Notes: generated from the letters alone by a model not told the origin. 64,000 nucleotides of DNA from Pseudomonadales bacterium (GCA_024234395.1 JACKOH010000002.1:1302001-1366000), one strand, 5' to 3'; shown: positions 24,234 to 33,677, counted from the stretch's first letter. A program made the numbers and translations.

Positions 24234-25176
24234 TCGGGACCTGGTGGTGAATGCGCAGGGGCTGTGCCGGAGTTTCGGCCCGGTCAAGGCTGTTCGCGAC
24301 GTGAGCCTTGCCATCCCTCGGGGCACTATCTATGGTTTCCTGGGGCCGAACGGCAGCGGCAAATCCACCACTATCCGCATGCTGTGTGGATTACTGACGC
24401 CGACTTCCGGGGAGGCCAGGGTACTGGGCCTCGATGTGCGAACCCAGTCGGAAAAGCTCAAGCAGCAGATCGGTTACATGACCCAGCGGTTTTCACTGTA
24501 CGAAGACCTGACCGTGCTGGAAAATCTCCAGTTCATTGCCGAGGTCTACGCCATAGCGGGAAAACACCGCAAAACCCGCGTCGAACAGTTGCTGTCGGAT
24601 TTCGATCTGCAGGAAAAACGCCGTCAGCGGGCCGCTACCCTGAGCGGTGGCCAGAAGCAGCGACTGGCCCTGGCTGCGGCCATACTCCACGAACCTAAAA
24701 TGCTGTTTCTTGATGAGCCGACCAGTGCCGTGGATCCTCAGAACCGCCGGGATTTCTGGGAGATACTGTTCGGACTTGCCGAGCAGGGAACCACGATCCT
24801 GGTTTCGACTCACTACATGGACGAAGCGGAACGCTGTCATCAGTTGGCCATTCTTCACCGCGGCGTCAAGGTGGCTGACGGATCGCCCCGGGATCTGGGC
24901 AGGCAGATCGGTGCCAGCATTGTGGAAATCATTGCCGATGACGCCAACCGGGCCCGAATCGCCATGAATGACCTGAGCGAGGTGGCCAGTGTAACACAAC
25001 TCGGTGTGCGGCTGAGAGTAATGATACCGGATTCCATTGCCCAGCCTGCGGAGCTGGTCAGGTCGGCGTTACAGGAAAAGCACATAGAGGGTCACGTGGA
25101 ACAGGTTCCACCGAGCCTCGAAGATGTATTCGTGGCGGTTACCGAAATGCGGGGGCAGGAGGAACAGGCGGCGTGA
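24226..25176 (+). CDS. ABC transporter ATP-binding protein
   Basis: 316 aa, one nucleotide-binding domain: Walker A GPNGSGKST (40-48), Q-loop in IGYMTQRFSLYEDLTV, signature LSGGQKQRLAL, Walker B MLFLDEPTSAVD, and H-loop in LVSTHYMDEAERC. The last 90 residues form the extra domain seen in CcmA/YhhJ-partner type exporters. The E. coli counterpart YbhF has two such domains; this one has one. Start at ATG 24226 inside the end of the fusion-protein gene. Confidence 0.92.
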   Translation: MNDRDLVVNAQGLCRSFGPVKAVRDVSLAIPRGTIYGFLGPNGSGKSTTIRMLCGLLTPTSGEARVLGLDVRTQSEKLKQQIGYMTQRFSLYEDLTVLENLQFIAEVYAIAGKHRKTRVEQLLSDFDLQEKRRQRAATLSGGQKQRLALAAAILHEPKMLFLDEPTSAVDPQNRRDFWEILFGLAEQGTTILVSTHYMDEAERCHQLAILHRGVKVADGSPRDLGRQIGASIVEIIADDANRARIAMNDLSEVASVTQLGVRLRVMIPDSIAQPAELVRSALQEKHIEGHVEQVPPSLEDVFVAVTEMRGQEEQAA

Positions 25177-26273
25177 AATCTCTATTGCGTATTTTTGCAA
25201 TCATGCGCAAGGAATTGCTGCAGCTGTCGAGGGACCGATTGACCTTCGGCATGATAGTCGGCATTCCGCTGATCCAGCTTACCCTGTTTGGTTATGCCAT
25301 CAACACCGATGTCAGAAACCTGCGAGCAGCGCTGGTGGATCAGGCCGATACGCATTTATCCAGGCAGCTGATCGCCGACATCAATGCCTCCCAGGTGCTG
25401 GTCTTTCGCGATCGGGTTGATTCTCCGCTGCAGCTGGAAACGCTGCTGGACAGCGGACAGATCGCCATCGGCCTCTACATTCCGCCGGATTTCGACCGCC
25501 GCGTGATCGAGGGTGATCGTCAGGCTGCGCAGTTGATGGTGGATGGTACCGACCCGATTATTCTTGGCGTCGGGCAGCGCCTGACATCGATTGCCATGGG
25601 CTTCGATACACAGCGGCGCAGCGCTTCACCGGCGGGCCTCCTCGAGGTTCGCAACTACTACAATCCGGAACGCCGTTCCGCGGTCAATATCGTACCGGGC
25701 CTGGTGGGCGTAATTCTTACCATGACCATGGTGCTGTTCACTGCCGTCGCCATCGTGCGGGAAAGGGAACGGGGTAATCTGGAACTGTTGATCAATACGC
25801 CGGTCAGGACCACGGAACTGATGCTGGGGAAGATTGCTCCCTATGTCATTATTGGATTGATCCAGGTGGTGATAATTCTGGGGCTGGGCTGGCTGCTGTT
25901 CCAGGTGCCACTGCGTGGTGACCGGCTGGACGTGCTCTGGGCGTCACTGTTGTTCATCGCCACCAATTTATCCCTGGGTCTGTTTATCTCCACTTCCGCG
26001 ACTACCCAGTTTCAGGCCATGCAGATGACATTCTTTATTTTCCTGCCGTCGATTCTGCTGTCCGGATTCATGTTTCCCTTTGACGGCATGCCGGAGATAG
26101 CCAGGAATATCGCTGAACTGCTGCCGCTGACCCACTTCAACCGGTTGATCCGTGGCATCGTCCTGCGTGGTGCTGACATACAATCGATGTCCCGGGATGT
26201 TCTGGCGCTGCTGGCCATTATGACTGTCATGCTCACTCTGGCAATCCGTCGTTTCAGTAAGCGCCTGGATTGA
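25173..26273 (+). CDS. ABC-2 type permease
   Basis: 366 aa: an N-terminal helix (FGMIVGIPLIQLTLFGYAIN), a periplasmic domain of about 140 residues, then five to six helices including IVPGLVGVILTMTMVLFTAV and the family block VRERERGNLELLINTPVR. Typical YhhJ/YbhS/R permease. GTG start overlapping the ATPase stop by 4 bases. Only one permease gene is present, so the exporter would be a permease homodimer with two copies of the ATPase. Confidence 0.9.
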   Translation: MKSLLRIFAIMRKELLQLSRDRLTFGMIVGIPLIQLTLFGYAINTDVRNLRAALVDQADTHLSRQLIADINASQVLVFRDRVDSPLQLETLLDSGQIAIGLYIPPDFDRRVIEGDRQAAQLMVDGTDPIILGVGQRLTSIAMGFDTQRRSASPAGLLEVRNYYNPERRSAVNIVPGLVGVILTMTMVLFTAVAIVRERERGNLELLINTPVRTTELMLGKIAPYVIIGLIQVVIILGLGWLLFQVPLRGDRLDVLWASLLFIATNLSLGLFISTSATTQFQAMQMTFFIFLPSILLSGFMFPFDGMPEIARNIAELLPLTHFNRLIRGIVLRGADIQSMSRDVLALLAIMTVMLTLAIRRFSKRLD

Positions 26274-26344
26274 GGTGATGCCGCAGGAGTCAGGTTTCCC
26301 CTGGTAGCGCAGGCGGGGAGGGTTGCCGGGATAGGATAATGGGG

Positions 26345-27832
26345 TCAGCTCTGCAGCTTCGCCTCGAGCTGCTCGCAGACTTTTTCGATAACCGTTACCC
26401 GGGCATACTTTTTGTCGTTACCAGGAACCAGCAGCCACGGTGCCACTTCTGTACTGGTATGGGCAACCATATCGTTGACAGCAAGTTTATAGTCATCCCA
26501 CCGGTCGCGATTACGCCAGTCCTCTTCGGTGATCTTGTGACGCTTCAGCGGATTGCCCTCGCGTTCCCTGAACCGGCTTTTCTGCTCGTCTTTGCTGATG
26601 TGCATCCAGAATTTCAATACCGTGGTACCGTGACTGACGAGATTTTCCTCAAAGTTATTGATCTCCTGATAGGCTCGGGTCCACTGGTCCCTTTTCGCAA
26701 GATTCTCCACCCGTTCCACCAGCACCCGGCCATACCAGGAACGGTCGTAGATCGTGAGAAAACCCGCCCGTGGCACGTGCCGCCAGAATCGCCAGAGATA
26801 ATGGTGAGCCAGCTCTTCATCGCTGGGTGCCGCAATCGGGATCACGCGATAAAGGCGTGCATCGATGGCCGCGGTGAGGCGACGAATGGCGCCGCCCTTG
26901 CCCGCTGCATCCCAGCCTTCGAAAACGATTACCGCATTCTTTTTCTGATGCTGCATGGTCCAGGCCAGCTGGTGCAGGCGTAATTGTGCTGCCTCGAGCC
27001 GGGCATCGTAGTCGGCGTCGCTCAGCGACCTGTCCATGTCGAGAGTATCAAGAACCGTGAGTCTGGAATCCTCACTCAGTGTTGCAGTCGCAACTGGGCC
27101 GTCGGTGGGGATTTCAGGGCTGCTGTCAGGCTCAGGAAATCGCTGCTGAAGTGCGGTGACGAGAATCCTGGCGGTGGTAATATTGCGGTAGTGGTTGTCG
27201 GTCGCTTCGATAATATGCCAGGGAGCAATGCCGCTGTCGGTCAGCCGCAGGGCACGTTCAGAGACATTGGTAAACTGGTCGTAAAGACGGGCGTACTGCC
27301 CGACAAACGGGGATTGTTTGAATTGCGCAATGGGTGAATCCTGTTCCAGGCGCCGTGCCTGTTCCTGCTTGGACAGGTGGTACCATAGTTTGACGATGAG
27401 CGTGCCGTCGGCAACCAGCATTCGTTCCAGTTCTGCCACGCGTTGCAGCTCCGATTCGAAATCGCTGTCATCGATTTTTTCGAAAACCTTGTCGAGAATC
27501 GGCTTGCTGTACCAGGAAGTGAACATGATGCCCACGGTCCCGCGGGCTGGCAGGATCCGCCAATAGCGCCAGAAGTGAGGACGTTCCCGTTCCTCGTCGG
27601 TATCATCCCAGAAGGCATGGGTCCGCACGTCCCTGGAGTCGAACCAGCTGTTCAGCTTGTCTACGACCGTTCCCTTGCCGGCGCCTTCAACTCCAGCGAC
27701 GATAACAATCAGCGATCGGTCGCTGTTTCTCAGTTGTTGCTGCAGTGTCAGTAACTGAAAATGAAGTTGCGGTTCCAGCGTTTTGTATTCACTCTTGCTC
27801 AGTGAGCGACCGACTTCCGCAACTTCAAACAT
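26345..27832 (-). CDS. pap: polyphosphate:AMP phosphotransferase (PPK2 class II)
   Basis: 495 aa with two fused PPK2 domains. Each has a P-loop: GVEGAGKGT near 48 and GWDAAGKGG near 303, each followed by a lid region (PHFWRYWRILPARG; HHYLWRFWRHVPRAG) and a SWY motif. It makes ADP from AMP and polyphosphate. It starts 12 bases after the stop of the molybdenum hydroxylase large subunit on the same strand, so it may be in that transcript, although no functional link is obvious. Confidence 0.94.
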   Translation of the reverse strand: MFEVAEVGRSLSKSEYKTLEPQLHFQLLTLQQQLRNSDRSLIVIVAGVEGAGKGTVVDKLNSWFDSRDVRTHAFWDDTDEERERPHFWRYWRILPARGTVGIMFTSWYSKPILDKVFEKIDDSDFESELQRVAELERMLVADGTLIVKLWYHLSKQEQARRLEQDSPIAQFKQSPFVGQYARLYDQFTNVSERALRLTDSGIAPWHIIEATDNHYRNITTARILVTALQQRFPEPDSSPEIPTDGPVATATLSEDSRLTVLDTLDMDRSLSDADYDARLEAAQLRLHQLAWTMQHQKKNAVIVFEGWDAAGKGGAIRRLTAAIDARLYRVIPIAAPSDEELAHHYLWRFWRHVPRAGFLTIYDRSWYGRVLVERVENLAKRDQWTRAYQEINNFEENLVSHGTTVLKFWMHISKDEQKSRFREREGNPLKRHKITEEDWRNRDRWDDYKLAVNDMVAHTSTEVAPWLLVPGNDKKYARVTVIEKVCEQLEAKLQS

Positions 27833-27844
27833 CGCCTGTTATCG

Positions 27845-30061
27845 TTATCTCTGTGCCACCGGAGTCGAACGGGACAGATCGTGATTTTTGAATGGTAATT
27901 CCCGTATCCGTTGACCGGTCAGGATGTAGGCGGCATTGGCGACAGCCGCAGCGATTGGTGGTGTTGCCGGTTCGCCCAATCCCCCCAGGGCCTCCCCGGA
28001 TTCGATAATGTGGATCTGAATTTCCGGAGTCTGAGCCATGCGTACCGAATTGTAGTCCGGGAAATTTGCCTGGACAACGGCGCCGTTCTCGATGGTAATC
28101 TCGCCGTAAAGTGCCGCCGAGAGCCCGAAAAGGATGCCGCTTTCCACCTGCTGTTCTACAGTGTCCGGGTTGACGGCACGGCCACAATCGATTGCACAGG
28201 TCACTCTGTGGACTCGGGGCTGGCCATTCTCATCAATCGAAACTTCCGCAATCTCGGCAACGATGCTGCCAAAACTTTCCTGAACGGCAATACCCATGGC
28301 ATGGCCGTCGGGAAGGTTCTGGCCGTATCCGGCGCCCTCGGCTGCCACTTCCAGTACCCGGCGGTGGCGGGGATGTTCGGAAAGCAGCTCCAGCCGGAAC
28401 TGATAGGGATTGCGGCCGGCCCGATGGGCGACCTCGTCGATGAACGATTCGGTGAAAAAAGTCTGCTGTGAGTGGTCCACGCTGCGCCAGGCAGCGATCG
28501 GGACATGGGTTTCGCTGTCCACCACGCGGATCGACTGGTTGCCGATGGCGTAGGGAATATGCGCAGCTCCCGGTGTCTGAATAGGACCGGTAAAGCGATT
28601 TTCCCAGGCACTTACATTGCCGTTGGTATCGAATGAAGCGCGGAAATTGCTGGCCACTGCCGGTCGGTAATAGTCCTGCTGCATGTCGTCTTCACGGCTG
28701 AAAATTGTCTTGACCGGGACCTCGAATTGTTTGGCAATCAAGGTGGCGTGATCGATCATGTTCCAGTTGAAGGGCAGGCGCCGGCCGAAACCGCCACCCA
28801 GATAAACCGGGTGCATCATCACGTCGTTTTCATCCAGTCCGCCGACCGAGGCGACCCGGCCCCTTATTCCCAGATTGTCCTGGGTGCTGGTCCAGACATC
28901 CGCCCGACCGTCGTGGAAATGGACGGTACAGTTCATCGGTTCCATCGGCGCATGGGCCAGGTAAGGAACCCGATAGCTGGCTTCTATAATGTCACTGGCC
29001 TCGGACATCGCCGTTTTGGTATCGCCCACTTCCTTGTCTTTCTTGCCGTCACCGGCAGCCAGGTCGCTGTCGAACTGTGCCCAGATATCCGCGCTGCTGA
29101 CATGGTCATTTTCAGTCTGCTCGAATTCCGCTTTGACCAGCTTCAGAGCCTCCTTGGCACGCCAGTAATTATCGGCTACCACGGCCACCGAATCCTCCAG
29201 TTCTATCACCCGCTGCACACCACGGCGACCCAGCGCTTCGCTGGCGTCGACCGAGACCAGGCGGGCACCGAATACCGGTGCTATCCGGATCGCCGCGAAC
29301 AGCATGTCGTCACTGTAGGCATCGATACCGTATTGGGCCGAACCGTTGACCTTGGGTGGTATGTCGGCACGCGACATCGCCTTGCCCATGATGGTGAATT
29401 CCTGCGGCTGTTTGAGCCGTGGATTTTCCGGGGGCTCGAGTTCCGCGGCGGCGGCGGCCAGTTCGCCATAGGCCAGCGAGCGGCCGCTGGCATTATGGTG
29501 CACGTGGGACAGTTGAGTATGGCATTGCTCAGCCGGGACTCCCCAACGGTCTGCCGCGCAGGCGATGAGCATCTCCCTGGCGGCGGCGCCGGCGTTGCGC
29601 ATCCCGTGTTCGCCGGTGAAACGCACCGAGGAGCTGCCGCCGGTGGTCTGTAGATTGACCAGTTGGGAAATTTTCACCGATGAAGCGGCCAGAATCGGTT
29701 GCAGGAATGACGGCAGTCCGAACTCGGAAGCGAAGCCGGTAATCAGGTCGCCATTGGCGAACAGATCGGTGGCCGGCGCCTGCTCGGCGGTGACCAGTTC
29801 CCAGTCGGCATCCAGTTCATCCGCCGCCATCATCGCCAGGGAGGTATGTACGCCCTGGCCCATTTCGGAATGCGGCACGTAAACGGTGACCCGGTTGTCC
29901 GGATCGATGCGCAGCCAGGTGGTCAGAAACCGCTGCCCGTTGTGGGCCAGGGTTTCATTGGCGACCCGATGCCGGCTGGGACGGGTTGCGGCATAGCCGA
30001 TCAACAGACCGCCACCGATTACCGCGGTGCTGAGGAGAAAACGCCTTCTCGATATTGTCAT
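27845..30061 (-). CDS. molybdopterin-binding hydroxylase large subunit (IorB-like)
   Basis: 738 aa, xanthine dehydrogenase/aldehyde oxidase superfamily of the isoquinoline 1-oxidoreductase beta type. Twin-arginine signal MTISRRRFLLSTAVIGGG. Visible cofactor blocks include VPHSEMGQGVHTSLAMMAAD, GGGFGRRLPFNWNMID and ALGGLGEPATPPIAAAVANA. Periplasmic hydroxylation of an N-heterocycle or aldehyde is expected, with electrons passing through the 2Fe-2S subunit encoded just upstream (13-base gap). No FAD subunit is present, as usual for this type. GGGAG ribosome site. The substrate cannot be read. Confidence 0.9.
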   Translation of the reverse strand: MTISRRRFLLSTAVIGGGLLIGYAATRPSRHRVANETLAHNGQRFLTTWLRIDPDNRVTVYVPHSEMGQGVHTSLAMMAADELDADWELVTAEQAPATDLFANGDLITGFASEFGLPSFLQPILAASSVKISQLVNLQTTGGSSSVRFTGEHGMRNAGAAAREMLIACAADRWGVPAEQCHTQLSHVHHNASGRSLAYGELAAAAAELEPPENPRLKQPQEFTIMGKAMSRADIPPKVNGSAQYGIDAYSDDMLFAAIRIAPVFGARLVSVDASEALGRRGVQRVIELEDSVAVVADNYWRAKEALKLVKAEFEQTENDHVSSADIWAQFDSDLAAGDGKKDKEVGDTKTAMSEASDIIEASYRVPYLAHAPMEPMNCTVHFHDGRADVWTSTQDNLGIRGRVASVGGLDENDVMMHPVYLGGGFGRRLPFNWNMIDHATLIAKQFEVPVKTIFSREDDMQQDYYRPAVASNFRASFDTNGNVSAWENRFTGPIQTPGAAHIPYAIGNQSIRVVDSETHVPIAAWRSVDHSQQTFFTESFIDEVAHRAGRNPYQFRLELLSEHPRHRRVLEVAAEGAGYGQNLPDGHAMGIAVQESFGSIVAEIAEVSIDENGQPRVHRVTCAIDCGRAVNPDTVEQQVESGILFGLSAALYGEITIENGAVVQANFPDYNSVRMAQTPEIQIHIIESGEALGGLGEPATPPIAAAVANAAYILTGQRIRELPFKNHDLSRSTPVAQR

Positions 30062-30074
30062 GGTGCTGATCTCC

Positions 30075-30548
30075 CTAAGCGCTGACCAGCGAGCGGATAG
30101 CCTTTCTCACTCGCGGCGTTGAGCCGCATCGGCAGATATTACTCAGACTGCGATCTATGTCGGCATCGGATGGATTGGGATTATTATTAAGCAGGTCGGT
30201 TACTGCCATGACCATGCCGGACTGGCAGTAACCACATTGGGGAACCTGGTAATCGATCCAGGCCTGTTGCACACGGGTCAAAGCCGGCGCGTCGGGTGCT
30301 GTGCCGTTCACGGCTTCGGCCAGTCCCTCGATGGTGGTGATATCAGCGCCTTCCACGGCCTGAACCGGAGTGACGCAGCTGCGCGTCGAGCTGCCGTTGA
30401 CATGAACGGTGCAGGCGCCGCAGGCGGCAATACCACAACCGAACTTGGTGCCGGTCAGGCCCAGCTCGTCCCGAAGTACCCATAACAGCGGCATCTCCGG
30501 TTCGACATCCAGCCGATACTCGACCCCGTTAACTCTGAAATTAGCCAT
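30075..30548 (-). CDS. 2Fe-2S subunit of molybdenum hydroxylase (IorA-like)
   Basis: 157 aa with both clusters of the family: plant-type CGIAACGACTV (first 2Fe-2S) and CGYCQSGM ... CRCGSTPRVRKAI (second). Transfers electrons from the molybdenum subunit to an outside acceptor, often a cytochrome c. First gene of the iorA-iorB-(pap) minus-strand set. Strong G-rich ribosome site before ATG 30548. It is exported with the Tat-bearing large subunit if it follows the known pairs. Confidence 0.94.
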   Translation of the reverse strand: MANFRVNGVEYRLDVEPEMPLLWVLRDELGLTGTKFGCGIAACGACTVHVNGSSTRSCVTPVQAVEGADITTIEGLAEAVNGTAPDAPALTRVQQAWIDYQVPQCGYCQSGMVMAVTDLLNNNPNPSDADIDRSLSNICRCGSTPRVRKAIRSLVSA

Positions 30549-30828
30549 CTTTGAATCCCCCCTGGTATTTCCGGCCGACCCGCCTGCCTGTTAGTTTGCC
30601 AATCCTCTGGCGGGGCCATCCACATACCGGATATTCGAGGCAGCATATACCGGTTGTGCAGGCGCTTCAACCGATGTGGTCCGCTTCGCGGGCCATCCCG
30701 CTTGACAGCAAAGTCACGACCGGGAGACAGTTAGCCGGCGATGGTGAGCGGGCTTTGGCGCGTTATAAACCGTGGGACGGAAACAGAGGAACGGGCGGTT
30801 ACGGCAGATTCGCTCAGGGTGCAACGAC

Positions 30829-32022
30829 ATGACAGACAGACCAGCACAGATCACTTTCAACTATACCCGGCTGGATACGGTCATTCAGGGTGCCGATGCA
30901 GTGCCAAGCCTGGCGGAGCAGATTGAGAGCCGCGACAGCCGGCGGGTTTTTCTCATGGCCTCACGCAGTCTGCGCGACAACAGCGGGGTAGTGGATGACA
31001 TCGCCGACCTGCTGGGCGATCGGCTGGCGGAGATCTGTGTCGAGGTTCCGGCCCATACCCCCAGGCCGGCCGTACTCGCTGCGATTCAGCGCGCCACTGC
31101 GGTGCAGGCGGATCTGCTGGTCAGTGTCGGTGGCGGTTCAGTAATCGATGCCGCCAAGACCGTGCAGCTGGCCCTGGAGCAGGGACTGCGCAGTGAATCC
31201 GAATTGCTCGAATACGCCCGCTTCGCTGATGGCAGCACGGGCCCCAAGGCTGGTGAATTCAGCCTGTTTCACGGTCCTTCGCGGCTACGGCAGATTGCCG
31301 TTCCCACCACCCTGTCAGGTGCCGAATTCAGTAACAATGCGGGAGTCACCGACCCGACGAGATCCCTTAAGGAAGGTTACCGGGGCCCCGATCTGTGTCC
31401 CCAGACTGTCATCTACGATCCGGCCCTCAGCCTGCATACGCCGGACTGGTTGTGGCTTTCCACCGCAATCAGGTCGCTGGACCATGCCGTGGAAGGGTAC
31501 TGTTCGATGGATTGTCACGCTTATCTTGAGGCACATTTTCTGCGTGCGATGACCCTGTTGCAGCAGAGTCTTACGGTTACCCGCCAGGACCGTCTCGACC
31601 TGGCGGCCCGCAGTCGCAGTCAACAGGCAGTCTGGCTGGCCTGTTGCGGACTTGGCCAGGTACGGCACGGAGCCAGCCACGGCATCGGCTATCTGTTGGG
31701 TGCGGTGTGTGGGGTCCCCCACGGTATCACGTCCTGTGTCATGTTACCGGCGGTCCTGGAGTGGAATTCCCTGGTCAACGGGGAGCGACAGAGGGCTCTC
31801 GCAGAAGCCCTGGGAGGTTCTGGTCACTGTGCCGGTCCGGCGGTAAGATCACTGGTCGAAGCGCTGGGTTTGCCGGCAAACCTGCAGGATGCGGGAGTCT
31901 CCAGGGAGGACCTGCCACGTATCGCCGAACTGGCCAGCCGCCATCCGGTGGTCAGAAACAACCCGCGGACCGTTAATTCAGCCGCTGACGTGCTGGAGAT
32001 ACTGGAACTTGCCTGGAACTGA
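30829..32022 (+). CDS. iron-containing alcohol dehydrogenase
   Basis: 397 aa group III alcohol dehydrogenase/maleylacetate reductase-type fold. NAD(P) site in LLVSVGGGSVIDAAKTVQLA; PTTLSGAEFSNNAGVT; metal-site segments LDHAVEGYCS, ASHGIGYLLGAVCGVPHGIT. Start at ATG 30829; the frame extends 57 bases up without support. Divergent from the molybdenum hydroxylase genes, so the pair might act in one catabolic route (inference). The substrate could be an alcohol or maleylacetate. Confidence 0.87.
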   Translation: MTDRPAQITFNYTRLDTVIQGADAVPSLAEQIESRDSRRVFLMASRSLRDNSGVVDDIADLLGDRLAEICVEVPAHTPRPAVLAAIQRATAVQADLLVSVGGGSVIDAAKTVQLALEQGLRSESELLEYARFADGSTGPKAGEFSLFHGPSRLRQIAVPTTLSGAEFSNNAGVTDPTRSLKEGYRGPDLCPQTVIYDPALSLHTPDWLWLSTAIRSLDHAVEGYCSMDCHAYLEAHFLRAMTLLQQSLTVTRQDRLDLAARSRSQQAVWLACCGLGQVRHGASHGIGYLLGAVCGVPHGITSCVMLPAVLEWNSLVNGERQRALAEALGGSGHCAGPAVRSLVEALGLPANLQDAGVSREDLPRIAELASRHPVVRNNPRTVNSAADVLEILELAWN

Positions 32023-32068
32023 CGCTACTGACTGAGGTTGGAGCGGGTCGCTGTTATACTCTTAAGTC

Positions 32069-32112
32069 ATGAGCTGCCCATCCATGACCTGCCCATCCAC
32101 GAACTGCCGATC
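32069..32112 (+). repeat. 15-bp tandem repeat at gene start
   Basis: Three degenerate units of the form CCATCCATGACCTGC / CCATCCACGAACTGC / CGATCCAGGTACTGT in frame with the TraB-like gene. Two contain or begin with ATG, so the repeat number changes how many start codons are offered. Confidence 0.6.
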
Positions 32113-33001
32113 CAGGTACTGTGCAATCCAACGCTATCGCCTGCTACCCGGGCTGTTGCTGTGCCTGTTGCTGCTGCCGCAAATGGTCAGGGCCGCAAGC
32201 GAGGAGAAAGATGCCGGCTTTTTGCGCTTTGTCGAGGGCAGCGGTGAATATGCCGGAGAACTGCAGACCGCACTGGTCACATACCGGAACGGGCGGGGCG
32301 TGGAAGTGGATCTGGTAGCCACGGTACATATGGCTGAGCGCGCCTATTACGAGAATCTCAACGCTTATTTTTCCCACCGGGACACGGTGCTTTACGAATT
32401 GGTTGCCGACGAATCCGTCCGGCCTGACGGCACCGGCGTGGGCAGAGGCTCCGGAATAATCGGGTTGCTGCAGACCAGCATGACCCGTTTGCTGGGGCTC
32501 AGTTACCAGCTCGATGTTATTAATTATGCCCGGCCCAATTTTGTCCACGCGGACCTGGAGCCCGCGGAACTGCAGGCATTGATGGATGCCAAGGGCGAAT
32601 CCCTGTTGTCGGCGTTTCTCGCCCTGATACTTAGCGATGCGCAGGCCCGCGACAGCTTGCCGACCGGCCCGGGCGGGGATACTCTGGACTTGAGTCTGAC
32701 CGACATCATTAAACTTTTTTCACTTCCCAATCGCCAGACCGCGCTCAAATACCTGCTGGGGCAGACCCTGGCGGTATCCGAAGGCAGCCTGTCAGCGTTG
32801 ACCGGGAGTGGCTTCACCCTGCTGGATGATCGTAACGAGGCGGCCCTGGCGACGCTTCGCGTCAGTCTGGACGAAACCGCGGTAAGGAAACTCAGCATTT
32901 TTTACGGTTCCGCGCACATGCCGGGACTGGAGCTGGGATTAACGCAAATGGGATTTGTACCGGTGAGCAGAACCTGGTTGACTGCCTGGCGAACCGAATG
33001 A
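32069..33001 (+). CDS. exported TraB/GumN-like protein
   Basis: 310 aa. The first 17 residues come from a 15-base tandem repeat and contain repeated Cys-Pro-Ser; a signal-like core follows (LLPGLLLCLLLLPQMVRA). The body has the TraB/GumN plan: VATVHMAERAYYENLNAY near the start and IFYGSAHMPGLELGLTQMGF near the end, with the paired histidines. Function of the family is poorly known (metal-dependent hydrolase-like). ATG 32069 and 32084 are both possible. Begins 46 bases after the alcohol dehydrogenase stop. Confidence 0.68.
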   Translation: MSCPSMTCPSTNCRSRYCAIQRYRLLPGLLLCLLLLPQMVRAASEEKDAGFLRFVEGSGEYAGELQTALVTYRNGRGVEVDLVATVHMAERAYYENLNAYFSHRDTVLYELVADESVRPDGTGVGRGSGIIGLLQTSMTRLLGLSYQLDVINYARPNFVHADLEPAELQALMDAKGESLLSAFLALILSDAQARDSLPTGPGGDTLDLSLTDIIKLFSLPNRQTALKYLLGQTLAVSEGSLSALTGSGFTLLDDRNEAALATLRVSLDETAVRKLSIFYGSAHMPGLELGLTQMGFVPVSRTWLTAWRTE

Positions 33002-33077
33002 ACGGGCGAACTCCCGGCAGGGAAGTGCGGCCGGGATGCAGGAGGAATCCGGCGTTATTGAGGGTTTCTCAAAGCGG

Positions 33078-33106
33078 TTGACTGGGCGGTAAATAAGCGG
33101 ACAATA
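33078..33106 (+). promoter_or_regulatory. probable sigma-70 promoter of small lipoprotein gene
   Basis: TTGACT, 17 bases, ACAATA, 64 bases before the ATG at 33171. The -35 is good and the -10 fair. Confidence 0.45.
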
Positions 33107-33170
33107 ACGGGATTGTTTTCGTCGTCATGACAAGCATAAAACTCTGGAGAGAATGAAAAGGACATAACCT

Positions 33171-33527
33171 ATGAGAAAATTGATTGGTGGCTTTTTAGCT
33201 GCAGCGGTGCTGGTTCTGGCCAGTTGTGCATCAACTCCTCCGGCCGCAGTCGGCGTTTGGGATATTCAGCTGGATACTCCCCTTGGGGCCATGCCAGCCA
33301 CCTTGACTATTACTGAAGACGGCACCGGAAGCATGGATGCGGCCATGGGTCAGCAGAATATCAGTGGTATCGTGTTTGACGGTGACGCGGTTGCCTTTTC
33401 AACCAGTATCGATGCACAGGGTCAGAGCATCATGCTGAATTTCGCCGGTACTGTTGAAGGAGATAGCCTGACCGGAGAGTTCGGCAGCGACTTCGGTGCC
33501 TTCGGAGTGACCGGAAGCCGCAAATAA
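33171..33527 (+). CDS. small lipoprotein, function unknown
   Basis: 118 aa. Signal with lipobox VLASC (Cys19) and a Ser/Thr/Pro-Pro linker. The mature part reads as a small beta sandwich (VGVWDIQLDTPLGAMPATLT, ITEDGTGSMDAAMGQQNISG, then DGDAVAFST), resembling domains that gauge change on a template, with no catalytic residues seen. AAGGA ribosome site. Own promoter and a strong terminator, so monocistronic and probably well expressed. Confidence 0.75.
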   Translation: MRKLIGGFLAAAVLVLASCASTPPAAVGVWDIQLDTPLGAMPATLTITEDGTGSMDAAMGQQNISGIVFDGDAVAFSTSIDAQGQSIMLNFAGTVEGDSLTGEFGSDFGAFGVTGSRK

Positions 33528-33556
33528 GACGACCACATTCAGTTCTGCCGGTACAG

Positions 33557-33588
33557 AAAAGGCGATACCTTCTGGTATCGCCTTTTTT
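33557..33588 (+). terminator. rho-independent terminator
   Basis: Stem AAAGGCGATACC / GGTATCGCCTTT with loop TTCT and a TTT run, 30 bases past the lipoprotein stop. Confidence 0.92.
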
Positions 33589-33630
33589 GCGGGCGGGACT
33601 TACCGGCTGGTCATGCAACGAAAATGACCG

Positions 33631-33675
33631 ATGCCACGCCTGATAGGTGGATGCCACGCCTGATAGGTGATAGGT
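33631..33675. repeat. 20-bp direct tandem repeat
   Basis: ATGCCACGCCTGATAGGTGG is followed directly by a second copy ending in TGATAGGTGA, then TAGGTACGCC. Its GATAGGT units recall the degenerate repeat at 1788-1833. Confidence 0.65.
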
Positions 33676-33677
33676 AC

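Noticed and set aside
28727..29653. 308-codon open frame on the plus strand
   Set aside because: Antisense to the molybdenum hydroxylase large subunit and lacks any recognisable domain or ribosome site.
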